This document shows, piece after piece, positions 8,263 through 18,280 of a stretch of 64,000 nt of DNA. The position numbers and the translations under genes are program-made. Each line of letters begins with the position of its first letter. The stretch's first letter is position 1. This stretch comes from Pseudomonadales bacterium (lineage in GTDB: Bacteria > Pseudomonadota > Gammaproteobacteria > Pseudomonadales > Azotimanducaceae), in the NCBI GenBank assembly GCA_041395945.1, contig JAWKZN010000001.1, forward strand, positions 1,984,001-2,048,000, in the 5' to 3' direction. The notes beneath the pieces were generated by a model. That model searched no databases and was not told where the DNA came from. It was given only the letters and a program-made list of their open reading frames with translations.

Positions 8263-9921
8263 ATGCGTGGCGGACAGGTTTTCATGGAATCACTGCTCCT
8301 GCATGGAGTGGACTGTATTTTCGGCAATCCGGGGACCACCGAGAACCCACTGCTCGACCGGCTCATCGACTATCCGCAACTGCCCTACTATGTCGCTCTG
8401 CACGAAGGGGTCGCCGTCTGCGCTGCGAGCTTCTACGCCCAGGCTTCCGGGCGGACGGCGGTCGTGAATCTGCATGTGGCACCCGGGCTCGGCAACGGCA
8501 TCGGCATGATGTATGGCGCTCTGAAGGCCTGTTCGCCGATGATCGTCACCGCCGGCCAGCAGGACACCCGCATGCGTCTGGACAATCCGCTGCTGTCCCA
8601 CGATCTGGTTGCGATGGCCGCACCGGTAACCAAGTTCAGCGCCGAACCGCGCAGCGCAGATGAAATGGGCCCACTGCTGCGTCGCGCCTTCAAGATCGCC
8701 AACGAACCCCCCTGTGGACCGGTTTTCATCGCACTGCCGGTGGATGTGATGGAGCAGGAGACCCGGATCAGCGCCAGTATTGCGGGCGAACTGCACGCAC
8801 CAGGCGCAAGCCAGGAGGCGATAAATGCGGCGCTTGCGCTGCTGCTGAAAGCGAAATCTCCCTGCCTGGTGGTAGGTGATGACGCCTCCCGCTGCGGTGC
8901 CCTCGACGAACTGGTCCGGCTGGCGGAGCTCTGTGGTGCCAGAGTTCACCACGAGGGACTGCGTGCACAGGTCTGTTTCCCCAGCCGCCATCCCAACTAT
9001 CGGGGTCGCACCCCCTTCGAAGCCGCGGCGGTGCAGAAACTGTTGAGCCCCAACGATCTGATCGTGCTCATCGGCGGGCCGTTCTTCGAAGACGTCTGGC
9101 ACGACCCGACACCCCACATCCCCAACGGGGCAAAGGTCCTGCACCTGGAGAACAATCGGAGTCGACTCGCCCACAGCCTGCCGGTGGACCTCGGCATCGT
9201 GGGAGACTTGAAGAGCACGCTTGGCGCATTGACCAGCGCACTCGGCAACGCGGAGAGCAGTTACCAGAAGGCCGCTCAGTCCCGTAATCAGAGTCTGCTG
9301 GCAGAGCACGGCGAGATCACTGCCCGGGCCACCGCCGCTCTGGAGAAACTGTGGGACACCCGACCCATGGCACCGATGCGCGCCGTTCACGAGATCGCCC
9401 GTGCGCTGCCGGATAACGCCATTCTGGTCGACGAATCCATCACTGCGTCCCTGGATGTCGCGCACCAGTTCAACGAACGCCGTGCCGGGGACTATTTCGG
9501 CGGTCGGGGGGGCGGTATCGGCCAGGGGCTGGCAGGCGCCATCGGTGTACAGGTGGCGCAACCCGAACGCCGGGTTGTCGCCATCTCAGGAGACGGTTCG
9601 GCCATGTACAGCATCCAGGCACTCTGGTCCGCCGCCCACCATCAGCTGCCGATCCTGTTTATCATCCTCTCCAATCGGGAATACCGGGTACTCAAACACA
9701 ACCTGGACATCTACCGCTCGCGCTTCGATATCCGCTCCAACAAGCCTTACCCGCACATGGACCTCACCAATCCGACCCTGGGCTTCCCGCAACTCGCCCA
9801 GGGCATGGGGGTCGATGGTGAAACAATTGAAGACCCCGAGGACATCGGCCCGGCAATGACACGTGCCCTGGCCACCAACGCCCCTTATCTGCTCGAGATT
9901 GTCGTATCGGGCAAACAGTGA
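8263..9921 (+). CDS. Thiamine-diphosphate-dependent enzyme, benzoylformate-decarboxylase-like
   Basis: A ThDP enzyme of about 552 residues with the usual three domains. The N-terminal Pyr domain has FGNPGTTE, the cofactor-activating Glu in ALHEGVA, and NLHVAPGLGNGIG, whose His matches His70 of Pseudomonas benzoylformate decarboxylase. The C-terminal domain has GDGSAMYSIQALW for the diphosphate and metal. The serine that follows GNPG in classical BFD is Thr here. It would decarboxylate a 2-oxoacid to an aldehyde; an acetolactate-synthase-like role is less likely. ATG at 8263 gives MRGGQ; a GTG at 8254 is an alternative. It is divergent from the 2-hydroxyacid genes. Confidence 0.88.
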   Translation: MRGGQVFMESLLLHGVDCIFGNPGTTENPLLDRLIDYPQLPYYVALHEGVAVCAASFYAQASGRTAVVNLHVAPGLGNGIGMMYGALKACSPMIVTAGQQDTRMRLDNPLLSHDLVAMAAPVTKFSAEPRSADEMGPLLRRAFKIANEPPCGPVFIALPVDVMEQETRISASIAGELHAPGASQEAINAALALLLKAKSPCLVVGDDASRCGALDELVRLAELCGARVHHEGLRAQVCFPSRHPNYRGRTPFEAAAVQKLLSPNDLIVLIGGPFFEDVWHDPTPHIPNGAKVLHLENNRSRLAHSLPVDLGIVGDLKSTLGALTSALGNAESSYQKAAQSRNQSLLAEHGEITARATAALEKLWDTRPMAPMRAVHEIARALPDNAILVDESITASLDVAHQFNERRAGDYFGGRGGGIGQGLAGAIGVQVAQPERRVVAISGDGSAMYSIQALWSAAHHQLPILFIILSNREYRVLKHNLDIYRSRFDIRSNKPYPHMDLTNPTLGFPQLAQGMGVDGETIEDPEDIGPAMTRALATNAPYLLEIVVSGKQ

Positions 9922-10068
9922 GTCAGTTCGACCGGGTATCGGACCTGCCCGACGCCTTCGAACGTTATCGCGGCGGCCGCGGTGCCCTGGGCGAAGGAAG
10001 CCGAACTGCAGCAGTTTCAGCGTGAGATTTCGCCCTGGGAGCGCGAGCATCTGCTGTTGAACGTGTGA
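9918..10068 (+). pseudogene. Possible frameshifted remnant of a small gene
   Basis: A GTG overlapping the previous stop (GTGA) opens a 35-codon frame ending at 10025. A second frame across the same stretch ends at 10068 with a well-formed protein-like tail (PWAKEAELQQF, then ISPWEREHLLLNV). The two halves in different frames suggest one short gene broken by a frameshift, or chance. I do not recognise the family. Confidence 0.3.
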
Positions 10069-10142
10069 TTCCCCCGAAGGCGCGGTGTCCTTCTTCACCC
10101 CCTGACTTTTCCCGATTCCCCAGGAAGGAGTAGCATCGCCCT

Positions 10143-13088
10143 GTGTACAGGTTTGTGGGAGATGCCATCGTGCCAGACCCGGACCCTGTAAGACGCCTGG
10201 AGCCCGCACCCGGATCCCGTAGCCGTGTACGAAATTCGGCGATACTCGCGATCGCGGCGGCGTGGACTGCGAGCACCCCACCCCAGGCTGCTGCCGAGGC
10301 GGCGCGTCAGATCGAGGAGATCCTGGTAACTGCCGAGCGACGGGCCTCCACCGTCAGCGACACCTCGATTTCGATCACTGCGTTTACCGGAGAAATCCTG
10401 GAAGAATTCGGCATCCGCAACCAGGAAGACCTGCAGAACTATATTCCCGCCGCCGTGATCGAGCCGTACGATGTGGCCATCCGTGGTGTCGGCCGCAATT
10501 TCCGCTCTCTGGGGGGCGACCCGGGTGTCGCAACCTATCTCAACGGCGTGTACTCGGAAGACTTCGGCATCGCCTCCACCGAGGGTGGTCTCTACGACAT
10601 CGATCGCATCGAGGTGCTGCGCGGACCTCAGGGCACCCTCTACGGCCGCAATGCGATCGGCGGTGCCATCAATTTCATCAACCGGCTGCCAACCGACGAA
10701 TTCGAGGGCGAAGCACGCGCCATTGTCGGCAGTTACGACCTCCAGGAATATTATGGAATGCTGTCCGGACCGATCATCCGCGACTGGCTGCAGGCCCGGG
10801 TGACTGGTGTCAAACGGACGCGCGATGGCTACATAGATGATCTCGGCCCCGCGCCGGACGCAGGCAACTATGGCGACGAAAACTACGCGCTGGGCCTGCG
10901 GCTGACACCAACCGACACCATCGAGATCAATACCCGGGTCAACGAACGCAGCTACGCGCGTCGAATGGCTGGCGCAGACGCCGGCGGGATCGTCGTCTTT
11001 GGAGAGAACAACACCGGCACCCGGGACACCAGCACATTCGTCCGCGGCTATCGCGCCGTAAACCCCTCGATCACCTGTCCGAGCCAGCTGGTGCGCACGG
11101 CAACCGTCGACAGTCCGGGCATCAAACGGGGTGTGGGTTGCACGATCGCCGGCATGCCAACCTTTACCTTCCGCAATCCGGTAACCGGAGCGGATGTGCT
11201 CGCGCAACGCAAAGTACCCGGCGTGGATCGTTCGGACGAGGGCTTCAACAGCGTGTATGGGCTGGATTCCGCGCAGCTCCCCGTTCTCGGCTTCGATAAC
11301 ATCAACGGTGACGACCTCGAGACCTCCACCAACGGTCATCAGGACGAGTACTTCGATCATCAGGCCGTTTCGCTCGACGCCGCCTGGAATCCGACCGATA
11401 GAGTCGGCTTCAAGTACATCTTCGGCTACACGGACTACTTCTACGATCGCACCACCGACACGGACCTCAGCAACAACACCCTGTTCGATACCCAGTTCTA
11501 CGTGAGCCAGGAGGCGGAGTACACGTCTCACGAACTGCAGCTGTTTCTGGATCCGACGGACGCACTGTCGATCACCTCGGGACTCTTCTACTACGATGCC
11601 AAACTGACCCAGCGCGGCGACAACTACGACTCCACCTGCGATCCAGGCACCGCCTGTGGTTCGACCTACGCGAACGATTTTCCGATTCCCTATGGTGCGA
11701 TCGACCCGGCGCTCGCCTTCATCGACTTCACACCGCAGCTCGATCTCCTCTCAGCGAGAGTTGCGGGGACCGCGGAAAAGAACGGCACGCCGCTGCCCTT
11801 TTACTGTGGTCCACTCAATGGCATTCCCGTCTACTGTTTCGGCAAGTGGGTGGGGGATACCGGTAACAGCGTGCCGCATGGTCCCCAAACGGTGGGCTCA
11901 AGCCAGGAATACCAGACGCGCACTGAACGGGAGGCGTACGCCGCCTACACCCAGGCCACCTACACATTCAGCGAAGCCTGGGCGCTCACTCTGGGCGTGC
12001 GCTGGGCCCGGGATGAGCTCGACGGCTACGAATCCATCTACTACTACACGACCGATGACGTCCTGCCCCTCGGGTTCGATCCGTCCGGCGGCCTGTCAAC
12101 GCTCATGTTCATTAATCAGGCACTCGGCTTCCTAGGCCCGAATGGCGAGATTCTCGATCCGCAGCGACTCCTCAACGCAGGACTGCCGACTGCCACGTCG
12201 ATCTGGCGCGAACTCGATCGTCAGGATACGGAGATCACCTGGCGCGCCAATCTGGACTGGACGCCAACGGACGATGATCTGATCTATCTGTCTGCTACCA
12301 AAGGCTATCGCGGAGGGGGCTTCAACTTCGGATTTTTCAGCTCCAACCCTGAGTATGAACCCGAGACACTCATCTCCTACGAGCTGGGCTACAAAGGCAC
12401 CCTGCTCGACGGCACCCTGCAGATCAATTCCGCCCTCTACTACTACGACTACAACGACATCCACACCTTCGGCCAGGGACCCTCGGTGATCGATCCGGAC
12501 GAGACCTCGACCAGCGTCTGGGCCGTCCCCGATGCAAAGATCTGGGGCACCGACACCGAGATCGTCTGGCTGCCCACCGGCAGGATCACCCTCGGCCTGA
12601 ACTTCAGCTACACCCATACCGAGTATGCGAGTGACTTCGTCCTCATTGACGGCTTTGGTGAGGAATCACCGGGATCGCTGTTCGTCGCGATCGGTCAGCC
12701 GATCAACATCAAGGGCAATCGGATGCCCCGCATTCCCGAATGGAAGGGCGGTGTCTGGGGTCAGTACGAGTGGCCGCTGGGCGACCTCGGCCAGCTCGTG
12801 TTCTTCTCCGGCTGGAACTGGATCGACAAGGTGTATTTTTCGCCGTTTGAGAACGAGGACGACGCCACGGGTTCATACGCCCGTCTCGATGCGCGCGCAA
12901 CCTGGCTCTCCGTCGACAAGGCGTGGAACCTGACTGTCTTCGCAAACAACGTCTTCGACGAAATCGGGATACGCCAGATCGACCGCGGCGGAGAAGGAAG
13001 CAACTATCTGCGCTCGGGCGCTACAACGGATCCCAGGCTGATCGGCCTGGAGGTCCGCTACAAGTTCGGTGGGGCCCGCAGCCGCTGA
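10143..13088 (+). CDS. TonB-dependent outer-membrane receptor
   Basis: A protein of about 981 residues. A TonB-box-like segment (EEILVTAERR) after a signal-like hydrophobic stretch is followed by the plug domain, which holds VLRGPQGTLYGRNAIGGAIN. The rest is a beta-barrel rich in aromatic alternation, ending in VRYKF close to the C-terminus. It imports an unidentified large substrate such as a siderophore, oligosaccharide or lipid-like nutrient. The start is uncertain: GTG at 10143 has AAGGAG about 12 bases upstream, and the signal sequence begins only around residue 30, so an internal GTG is also possible. The gene stands alone upstream of the efflux operon. Confidence 0.93.
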   Translation: MYRFVGDAIVPDPDPVRRLEPAPGSRSRVRNSAILAIAAAWTASTPPQAAAEAARQIEEILVTAERRASTVSDTSISITAFTGEILEEFGIRNQEDLQNYIPAAVIEPYDVAIRGVGRNFRSLGGDPGVATYLNGVYSEDFGIASTEGGLYDIDRIEVLRGPQGTLYGRNAIGGAINFINRLPTDEFEGEARAIVGSYDLQEYYGMLSGPIIRDWLQARVTGVKRTRDGYIDDLGPAPDAGNYGDENYALGLRLTPTDTIEINTRVNERSYARRMAGADAGGIVVFGENNTGTRDTSTFVRGYRAVNPSITCPSQLVRTATVDSPGIKRGVGCTIAGMPTFTFRNPVTGADVLAQRKVPGVDRSDEGFNSVYGLDSAQLPVLGFDNINGDDLETSTNGHQDEYFDHQAVSLDAAWNPTDRVGFKYIFGYTDYFYDRTTDTDLSNNTLFDTQFYVSQEAEYTSHELQLFLDPTDALSITSGLFYYDAKLTQRGDNYDSTCDPGTACGSTYANDFPIPYGAIDPALAFIDFTPQLDLLSARVAGTAEKNGTPLPFYCGPLNGIPVYCFGKWVGDTGNSVPHGPQTVGSSQEYQTRTEREAYAAYTQATYTFSEAWALTLGVRWARDELDGYESIYYYTTDDVLPLGFDPSGGLSTLMFINQALGFLGPNGEILDPQRLLNAGLPTATSIWRELDRQDTEITWRANLDWTPTDDDLIYLSATKGYRGGGFNFGFFSSNPEYEPETLISYELGYKGTLLDGTLQINSALYYYDYNDIHTFGQGPSVIDPDETSTSVWAVPDAKIWGTDTEIVWLPTGRITLGLNFSYTHTEYASDFVLIDGFGEESPGSLFVAIGQPINIKGNRMPRIPEWKGGVWGQYEWPLGDLGQLVFFSGWNWIDKVYFSPFENEDDATGSYARLDARATWLSVDKAWNLTVFANNVFDEIGIRQIDRGGEGSNYLRSGATTDPRLIGLEVRYKFGGARSR

Positions 13089-13212
13089 GAAACCGGTTGC
13101 GTCTTTGTCGCACCTTTCAGCCAACGACCCCAGGGCCTCTCCGCGCCTGGCACCTCCCGGCTGCGAAATCCGCATCCGTCGCCCTCCTCCCGAACGTGCG
13201 ATCTGTCTCAGA

Positions 13213-13252
13213 ATTGATTCAAGCAATTGCTTAATTCAAGCGTTTGATTTAA
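13213..13252. promoter_or_regulatory. Two overlapping palindromes, likely operator of the TetR-RND operon
   Basis: An AT-rich island in high-GC surroundings. AAGCAATTGCTT (13221-13232) is a perfect 12-base palindrome. It overlaps an imperfect 22-base palindrome at 13231-13252, centred on CAAGCGTTTG, in which 9 of 11 base pairs match. Both share CAAGC. The size and the position 33 bases upstream of the TetR start suit autoregulation by that protein. The link to this regulator is inferred. Confidence 0.6.
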
Positions 13253-13284
13253 TTTAGCGCCCCCTCAGACATCGGGCAGAACCG

Positions 13285-13965
13285 GTGAAAAATCCCGCGC
13301 AATCCCGGGCAAACCCGGACCCCGGCGAGACCCCGGCGGCCCGGGAGCGTCTTCTCAGCGCCGCCCTCGAGGTCTTCGCCGCCAAGGGATACGGCCAGGC
13401 ATCGACCCGGGAGATCTGCGCGCTGGCCGAAGTGAACGTCGCCTCGATTCACTATTACTTCGGCGACAAGGCCTCTCTCTATCGGGAAGTCTTCCGGATC
13501 CCGGAGCGTCTCATCGAGTTGCCGGCCGCCCTCGACGATCCATCGACCGATCTGGAAACGGGACTGCGCGCCTGGTACCGCCATGTGATGGGTTTTGTGC
13601 TGGCACCGGACAAGGGCAGCCACATGCGCCTGCTGTTTCTGCGCGAGCAGGTGCAGCCTTCAGGCATTCTCGAGTCGAACCAGACCGGTCTGCTGCGCCC
13701 CTACCACGATCCGCTGCTGCGTTTTCTCATGCCGAGAATCGGCATCGAAAAGCCGGACAGCCGTGCCCATCAGATCGTCTTCAGCCTGCTGGGTATCGCC
13801 ATGGTGCTGCTGGTCGAGCGATCCGCCGTCCGTGCCCTCGCACCGGGTCTGATCGACAGCGAAGCTCAGGTGGCAGACACCGTAGAACAGCTGGTGATTT
13901 CCGCAACAGCCCTCGTCGAGGCCGAGCGCCGCCATCGTCGTCTTACGCAACCGGAGTCGCTATGA
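13285..13965 (+). CDS. TetR-family regulator, CecR/DUF1956-like
   Basis: A 226-residue protein with an N-terminal helix-turn-helix (AALEVFAAKGYGQAST, then ASIHYYFGDKASLYREVF, about residues 24-75). The C-terminal ligand domain of about 140 residues resembles CecR-type regulators. GTG start. It overlaps the adaptor gene by four bases (ATGA), so it is co-transcribed with the efflux pump and probably represses the operon until a pump substrate binds. The operator-like palindromes lie just upstream. Confidence 0.88.
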   Translation: MKNPAQSRANPDPGETPAARERLLSAALEVFAAKGYGQASTREICALAEVNVASIHYYFGDKASLYREVFRIPERLIELPAALDDPSTDLETGLRAWYRHVMGFVLAPDKGSHMRLLFLREQVQPSGILESNQTGLLRPYHDPLLRFLMPRIGIEKPDSRAHQIVFSLLGIAMVLLVERSAVRALAPGLIDSEAQVADTVEQLVISATALVEAERRHRRLTQPESL

Positions 13966-15155
13966 GCGTCCTTCAGTCCCGTCGCATTCGCTGGGTCATC
14001 GCAGCGCTGGGCTGTGCCATCGCCATCGGCGTGATCGGAATTTCCGCACTGCGTCCGGACGGCGGTCCCGAAGGGACAGCCGCGCAACGCACCGGAAGTC
14101 AGAACACGGCCGCGCGTCCTGCCACTGCGCACGCCGCCCTCACAGTATCGACCGTGCGCCCGGTTGCCATACTCTGGCCGGAGACGGTCGTCGCCAACGG
14201 CGCGATCGCCGCCTGGCAGGAGGCTGTCGTCGCTGCGGAGGTTGCAGGATTGCGGCTTGTGGAACTGCTTGTGGACGTGGGCGACCGGGTCACTGCCGGC
14301 CAGCTCCTGGCCCGTTTCGATCCCGCGCCCATGCTTGCCGCCTTTGCACAGCAGAAGGCATCCCTGGCGGAGGCCAATGCACGGCTTGCTGAAGCCGAGG
14401 CCAACAGCAATCGCGCCCGGCAGCTGCACGCTACCCAGATGATCAGCGAGCAGGACCTGATCAGCGCCACCACCCGGACCGACGCCGCCCAGGCTCAGGT
14501 CGAACTGGCCCGAGCCAGGCTCACTACTGCGCAGCTGAACCTCGACAACACGCGTGTGCTGGCACCCGACGATGGTGTGATCAGCGCCCGCTCGGCCATG
14601 CTGGGAGCGGTAGCCGCACCCGGCATGGAGCTGTTCAGACTGGTCAGACAGAAGCGGCTCGAGTGGCGCGCGGAACTCACCGGTGCGGATATCGCCGGTA
14701 TCGAGGTCGGCGATCGTGCGGAGATCACGCTGCCGGACGACAGTACGGTCCACGGCATGGTGCGCCAGGTCGCCCCGACACTGGATAGCGGAACGCGAAC
14801 AGGCATCGTCTACGTGAGTCTGGACGCTCAGGCGGCATCGAGCGAAGCCAGGCCCGGCATGTTCGTGACCGGCAGAATTCTGCAACGGGACAAAGCTGGA
14901 ATCTCCCTGCCCTCCAGCGCCCTGGTACTACGCGACGGTTACTCGTTTGTGTTCGTGGTCGATGCCGAGGAAGGCAGAGCCATGCAGAAAAAGGTGGTGA
15001 TCGGCCGCAGGGCGCAGGATGTGGTGGAAGTCCTGAGCGGCGTATCCCTCGATGACGCCGTGATCGCCAGCGGTGGCGCCTTCCTCAACGATGGCGACAT
15101 CGTCCGGGTGGTCGCGGCGCAGGAAGCCCATCGCGGCGAGCAGGCTTCGCTATGA
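13962..15155 (+). CDS. RND efflux periplasmic adaptor (membrane fusion protein)
   Basis: A 397-residue protein with an N-terminal membrane anchor (about residues 10-30), then a lipoyl/barrel-sandwich half (VVAAEVAGLRLVELLVDVGDRV), a helical hairpin rich in Ala and Gln (about 120-190), the second lipoyl half (VLAPDDGVISA) and beta-barrel plus membrane-proximal domains. It links the inner-membrane RND pump to an outer-membrane channel, which is not encoded here. It overlaps its neighbours by four bases on both sides. Confidence 0.93.
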   Translation: MSVLQSRRIRWVIAALGCAIAIGVIGISALRPDGGPEGTAAQRTGSQNTAARPATAHAALTVSTVRPVAILWPETVVANGAIAAWQEAVVAAEVAGLRLVELLVDVGDRVTAGQLLARFDPAPMLAAFAQQKASLAEANARLAEAEANSNRARQLHATQMISEQDLISATTRTDAAQAQVELARARLTTAQLNLDNTRVLAPDDGVISARSAMLGAVAAPGMELFRLVRQKRLEWRAELTGADIAGIEVGDRAEITLPDDSTVHGMVRQVAPTLDSGTRTGIVYVSLDAQAASSEARPGMFVTGRILQRDKAGISLPSSALVLRDGYSFVFVVDAEEGRAMQKKVVIGRRAQDVVEVLSGVSLDDAVIASGGAFLNDGDIVRVVAAQEAHRGEQASL

Positions 15156-18100
15156 ATTTCGCTACCTGGGCCATCCGCGAGCCGATTCCGCCGATCGTGC
15201 TGTTCCTGCTGCTGACCATGGCAGGCGCCTTCGGCTTCAGCCGCCTTAACATCCAGGACATGCCGGACATGGAGTTTCCCGCAGTGATTGTTACTGCGGT
15301 GATGCAGGGAGCGTCTCCGTCCCAGCTCGAAACCGAAGTCACCCGCAAGATCGAAAACGCCATCGGCAGCATCGAAGGGATCGAGGCCATCCAGTCCACG
15401 GTCACCGAAGGTGCGTCGACCACCATGATCCAGTTCGTGCTGGAACACGACCTGTTCGAAGCACTCAACGATGTCCGCGCCGCGGTAGGCAATCTTCGCT
15501 CAGACCTGCCCCGCGAGCTCGAAGAACCCATTGTCAGCAAGGTCAATACCGCGGGCATGCCGATCCTGACCTACACGGTTGCATCCGACTCCATGGACGA
15601 AGAAGCCCTGTCCTGGTTCGTCGACAACATCGTGGCACGCAGACTCACAGCGATTCCCGGCCTGGGCGCGGTGAACCGCCTGGGCGGCGTGAGCCGGGAG
15701 ATCCGGGTGGAGCTGAACCCGACCCAGCTATCGGCGCTGCGCATCACCGCCGCCGATGTCTCCCGACAACTGCGCCGTGCTCAACAGCAGCTCTCCGGTG
15801 GACGCGGCGAAATCGGGGAATCCCGCCAGTCGCTGCGCACCATCGCCACGGTTGACGACGCCGAACAGCTCGCCGCTTTCGATATCGCACTTCCAGGCGG
15901 TGCGCATTTCCGGCTCGATCAGATCGCCACCATTAAGGATACGGTCGCCGAACGCGCCCAGGTTGCACTGCTGAACGGTAAATCTGTGGTGGCCTTCCAG
16001 ATTCAACGCTCGCGGGATTCCAACGCGGTGGCGGTGGCCGCCGAGGTGGACAAAGCTATCGCGGAGCTCGCCGGGATTCACTCGACCGTTGAGTTCGAAC
16101 TCGTCCTCGACTTCGTCGAACGCATTCAGCACGAATTCGAGTCATCCATGAAGATGCTCTTCGAAGGTGCATTGTTTGCGATGGTCGTCGTGTTTCTGTT
16201 CCTGCGTGACTGGCGGGCTACACTTATTTCCGCCGCAGCCCTGCCTCTTTCCATCATTCCGACCTTCGCCATCATCTACTGGATGGGCTTTTCGCTGAAT
16301 GTCATCACCATGCTGGCCATGTCCCTGGTGATCGGTCTGCTGGTGGATGACACCATCGTCGAAGTCGAAAACATCGTCCGGCATCTGCGTCATGGGAAGA
16401 CGCCGTTGCAGGCGGCAATGGACGCGGCCACCGAAATCGGACTGGCGGTGGTGGCCACCACCATGACCCTGGTGGCGGTATTTCTGCCCACCGCCTTCAT
16501 GGGCGGCATCCCGGGCCTGATCTTCAAACAGTTCGGCTGGACGGCGGTGATCGCCGTGCTGCTCTCTCTGGTAGTAGCGCGCCTGATCACGCCCATGCTC
16601 TGCGCGCGGATCCTGAAGCCGCACAAGGGCGCACCGGAAGATGGCCGCATGCTGCGTCTGTACCTGCGCATCGCGGCCGCCGCACTGCGTCATCCATTCC
16701 TCACCTCCTCCGCCGCCGCAGTGTTTTTCGTCGTCTCGATCCTCGGTCTCGGCTCGTTGCCCCAGGACTTCGTGCCACCGTCGGATGCCTCGCGAACGTC
16801 CGTCTCGATCGAACTGGCACCGGGGACACCGATAGAAACCACTCTGGCGCGTGCCGAAGAGGTGCGCCGCCTGATCGCCGACATCCCGGAAATCACCCAG
16901 GTCTTCACCACCATCGGCGCCGGTGGCGGGATGGGTATGTCAAGCCGCGGGGGCGGAGAACGTGGCGGCGGCGACATCCGCAAGGCGAGCCTGTCGGTGC
17001 AGCTCTCCCCGACCGCAGAGCGTTCACGCTCTCAGCTGGAAATCGAAAACGAAATCCGGCAGCGCCTGACGACACTGCCCGGGGCGCGCTTCAAAGTCGG
17101 CTACGGCATGTCGGGCGAAAAGCTGGAACTCAACCTCACCTCGGAAGATCCTCTCGCGCTGGAACGCACCGCGCAGAATGTGATCCGGGAACTGCGCACG
17201 GTGCCCGGCCTCGGCAACATCACCTCCAGCGCGAGCCTGCTGCGGCCCGAGATCCTCATCAAACCCGACTTCTCCAGAGCGGCCGAACTCGGCGTCAACG
17301 CGGCAGCCATCGGTGAAACTGTGCAGGTAGCCACCGCCGGTGACTACGAATCCGCGCTGGCCAAACTCAATCTGCCCGAGCGTCAGGTGGACATCCGCGT
17401 GCAGCTGCCCTACGCGTCGCGACGGGATCTCGAGACCATCAAACAGCTGCGGGTTCCCGGTGCCCGTGGCCTGGTGCCCCTGTCTGCCGTCGCCGACGTC
17501 AGCATTGGCAGTGGACCTGCCCAGGTGTCGCGCTACGACCGCTCCCGCAACATTCAGATCGACGCCGAACTCGCCGGCATCTCCCTGGGGGAAGCCGCCC
17601 AGCGGGTGGACGCTCTGCCGGCGCTGAACAACCTCCCACCAGGGGTTACCAAACTGGACGTGGGTGATGCGGAACGGATGAAGGAGATGTTCGCCAGTTT
17701 CGGCATTGCCATGCTCACCGGCATCGTCTGTGTGTTCATGGTGCTGGTGCTGCTGTTCAAGGATTTCATGCAGCCCCTCACCATCCTGGCCGCGCTGCCT
17801 CTGTCCGTGGGTGGGGCCGTGCTGGCCCTGCTGCTCACCAATACCTCCTTCTCCATGCCGGCTACGATCGGTCTGCTGATGCTGATGGGTATCACCACCA
17901 AGAACTCAATTCTGCTGGTGGACTATGCGGTAGTCGGCATGCGCGATCGGGGGATGAACGAGACTGACGCCCTGCTCGACGCCTGTCGCAAACGGGCACG
18001 GCCTATCGTGATGACCACCCTGGCCATGGCTGCGGGCATGTTCCCGGTGGCCCTGGGGCTGGACGCGGATACCAGTTTCCGCGCGCCGATGGGCATCGTG

Positions 18101-18259
18101 GTGATCGGCGGGCTGATCACCTCGACCATCCTCAGCCTGATCGTGGTCCCCGTGGTCTTCCACTACGTACTGCGCGCCGGGCGCCTGCTGCGGAAGCTGT
18201 TCGGGATGGCGGGCGATCCGTTTACGGCCCGGAAGCTCGCCGAATCTGTCGGCAGCTGA
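15152..18259 (+). CDS. RND efflux permease, HAE1-type
   Basis: A 1035-residue inner-membrane proton antiporter with duplicated halves, each one N-terminal helix, a large periplasmic loop and a helix bundle. TM4 carries the proton-relay aspartates in GLLVDDTIVEVEN, and the second half has TTKNSILLVDYA. A glycine-rich insert (about residues 590-610) lies in the periplasmic part. Length and motifs fit drug or metabolite exporters rather than metal pumps. It is the last gene of the TetR-MFP-RND operon, and the outer-membrane factor must be elsewhere. Confidence 0.95.
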   Translation: MNFATWAIREPIPPIVLFLLLTMAGAFGFSRLNIQDMPDMEFPAVIVTAVMQGASPSQLETEVTRKIENAIGSIEGIEAIQSTVTEGASTTMIQFVLEHDLFEALNDVRAAVGNLRSDLPRELEEPIVSKVNTAGMPILTYTVASDSMDEEALSWFVDNIVARRLTAIPGLGAVNRLGGVSREIRVELNPTQLSALRITAADVSRQLRRAQQQLSGGRGEIGESRQSLRTIATVDDAEQLAAFDIALPGGAHFRLDQIATIKDTVAERAQVALLNGKSVVAFQIQRSRDSNAVAVAAEVDKAIAELAGIHSTVEFELVLDFVERIQHEFESSMKMLFEGALFAMVVVFLFLRDWRATLISAAALPLSIIPTFAIIYWMGFSLNVITMLAMSLVIGLLVDDTIVEVENIVRHLRHGKTPLQAAMDAATEIGLAVVATTMTLVAVFLPTAFMGGIPGLIFKQFGWTAVIAVLLSLVVARLITPMLCARILKPHKGAPEDGRMLRLYLRIAAAALRHPFLTSSAAAVFFVVSILGLGSLPQDFVPPSDASRTSVSIELAPGTPIETTLARAEEVRRLIADIPEITQVFTTIGAGGGMGMSSRGGGERGGGDIRKASLSVQLSPTAERSRSQLEIENEIRQRLTTLPGARFKVGYGMSGEKLELNLTSEDPLALERTAQNVIRELRTVPGLGNITSSASLLRPEILIKPDFSRAAELGVNAAAIGETVQVATAGDYESALAKLNLPERQVDIRVQLPYASRRDLETIKQLRVPGARGLVPLSAVADVSIGSGPAQVSRYDRSRNIQIDAELAGISLGEAAQRVDALPALNNLPPGVTKLDVGDAERMKEMFASFGIAMLTGIVCVFMVLVLLFKDFMQPLTILAALPLSVGGAVLALLLTNTSFSMPATIGLLMLMGITTKNSILLVDYAVVGMRDRGMNETDALLDACRKRARPIVMTTLAMAAGMFPVALGLDADTSFRAPMGIVVIGGLITSTILSLIVVPVVFHYVLRAGRLLRKLFGMAGDPFTARKLAESVGS

Positions 18260-18280
18260 CGCCACCGGCAGGTGTTCCGG

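Noticed and set aside
10095..11531. 478-residue open frame on the minus strand
   Set aside because: Antisense of the TonB receptor; the plus-strand product has clear receptor motifs.
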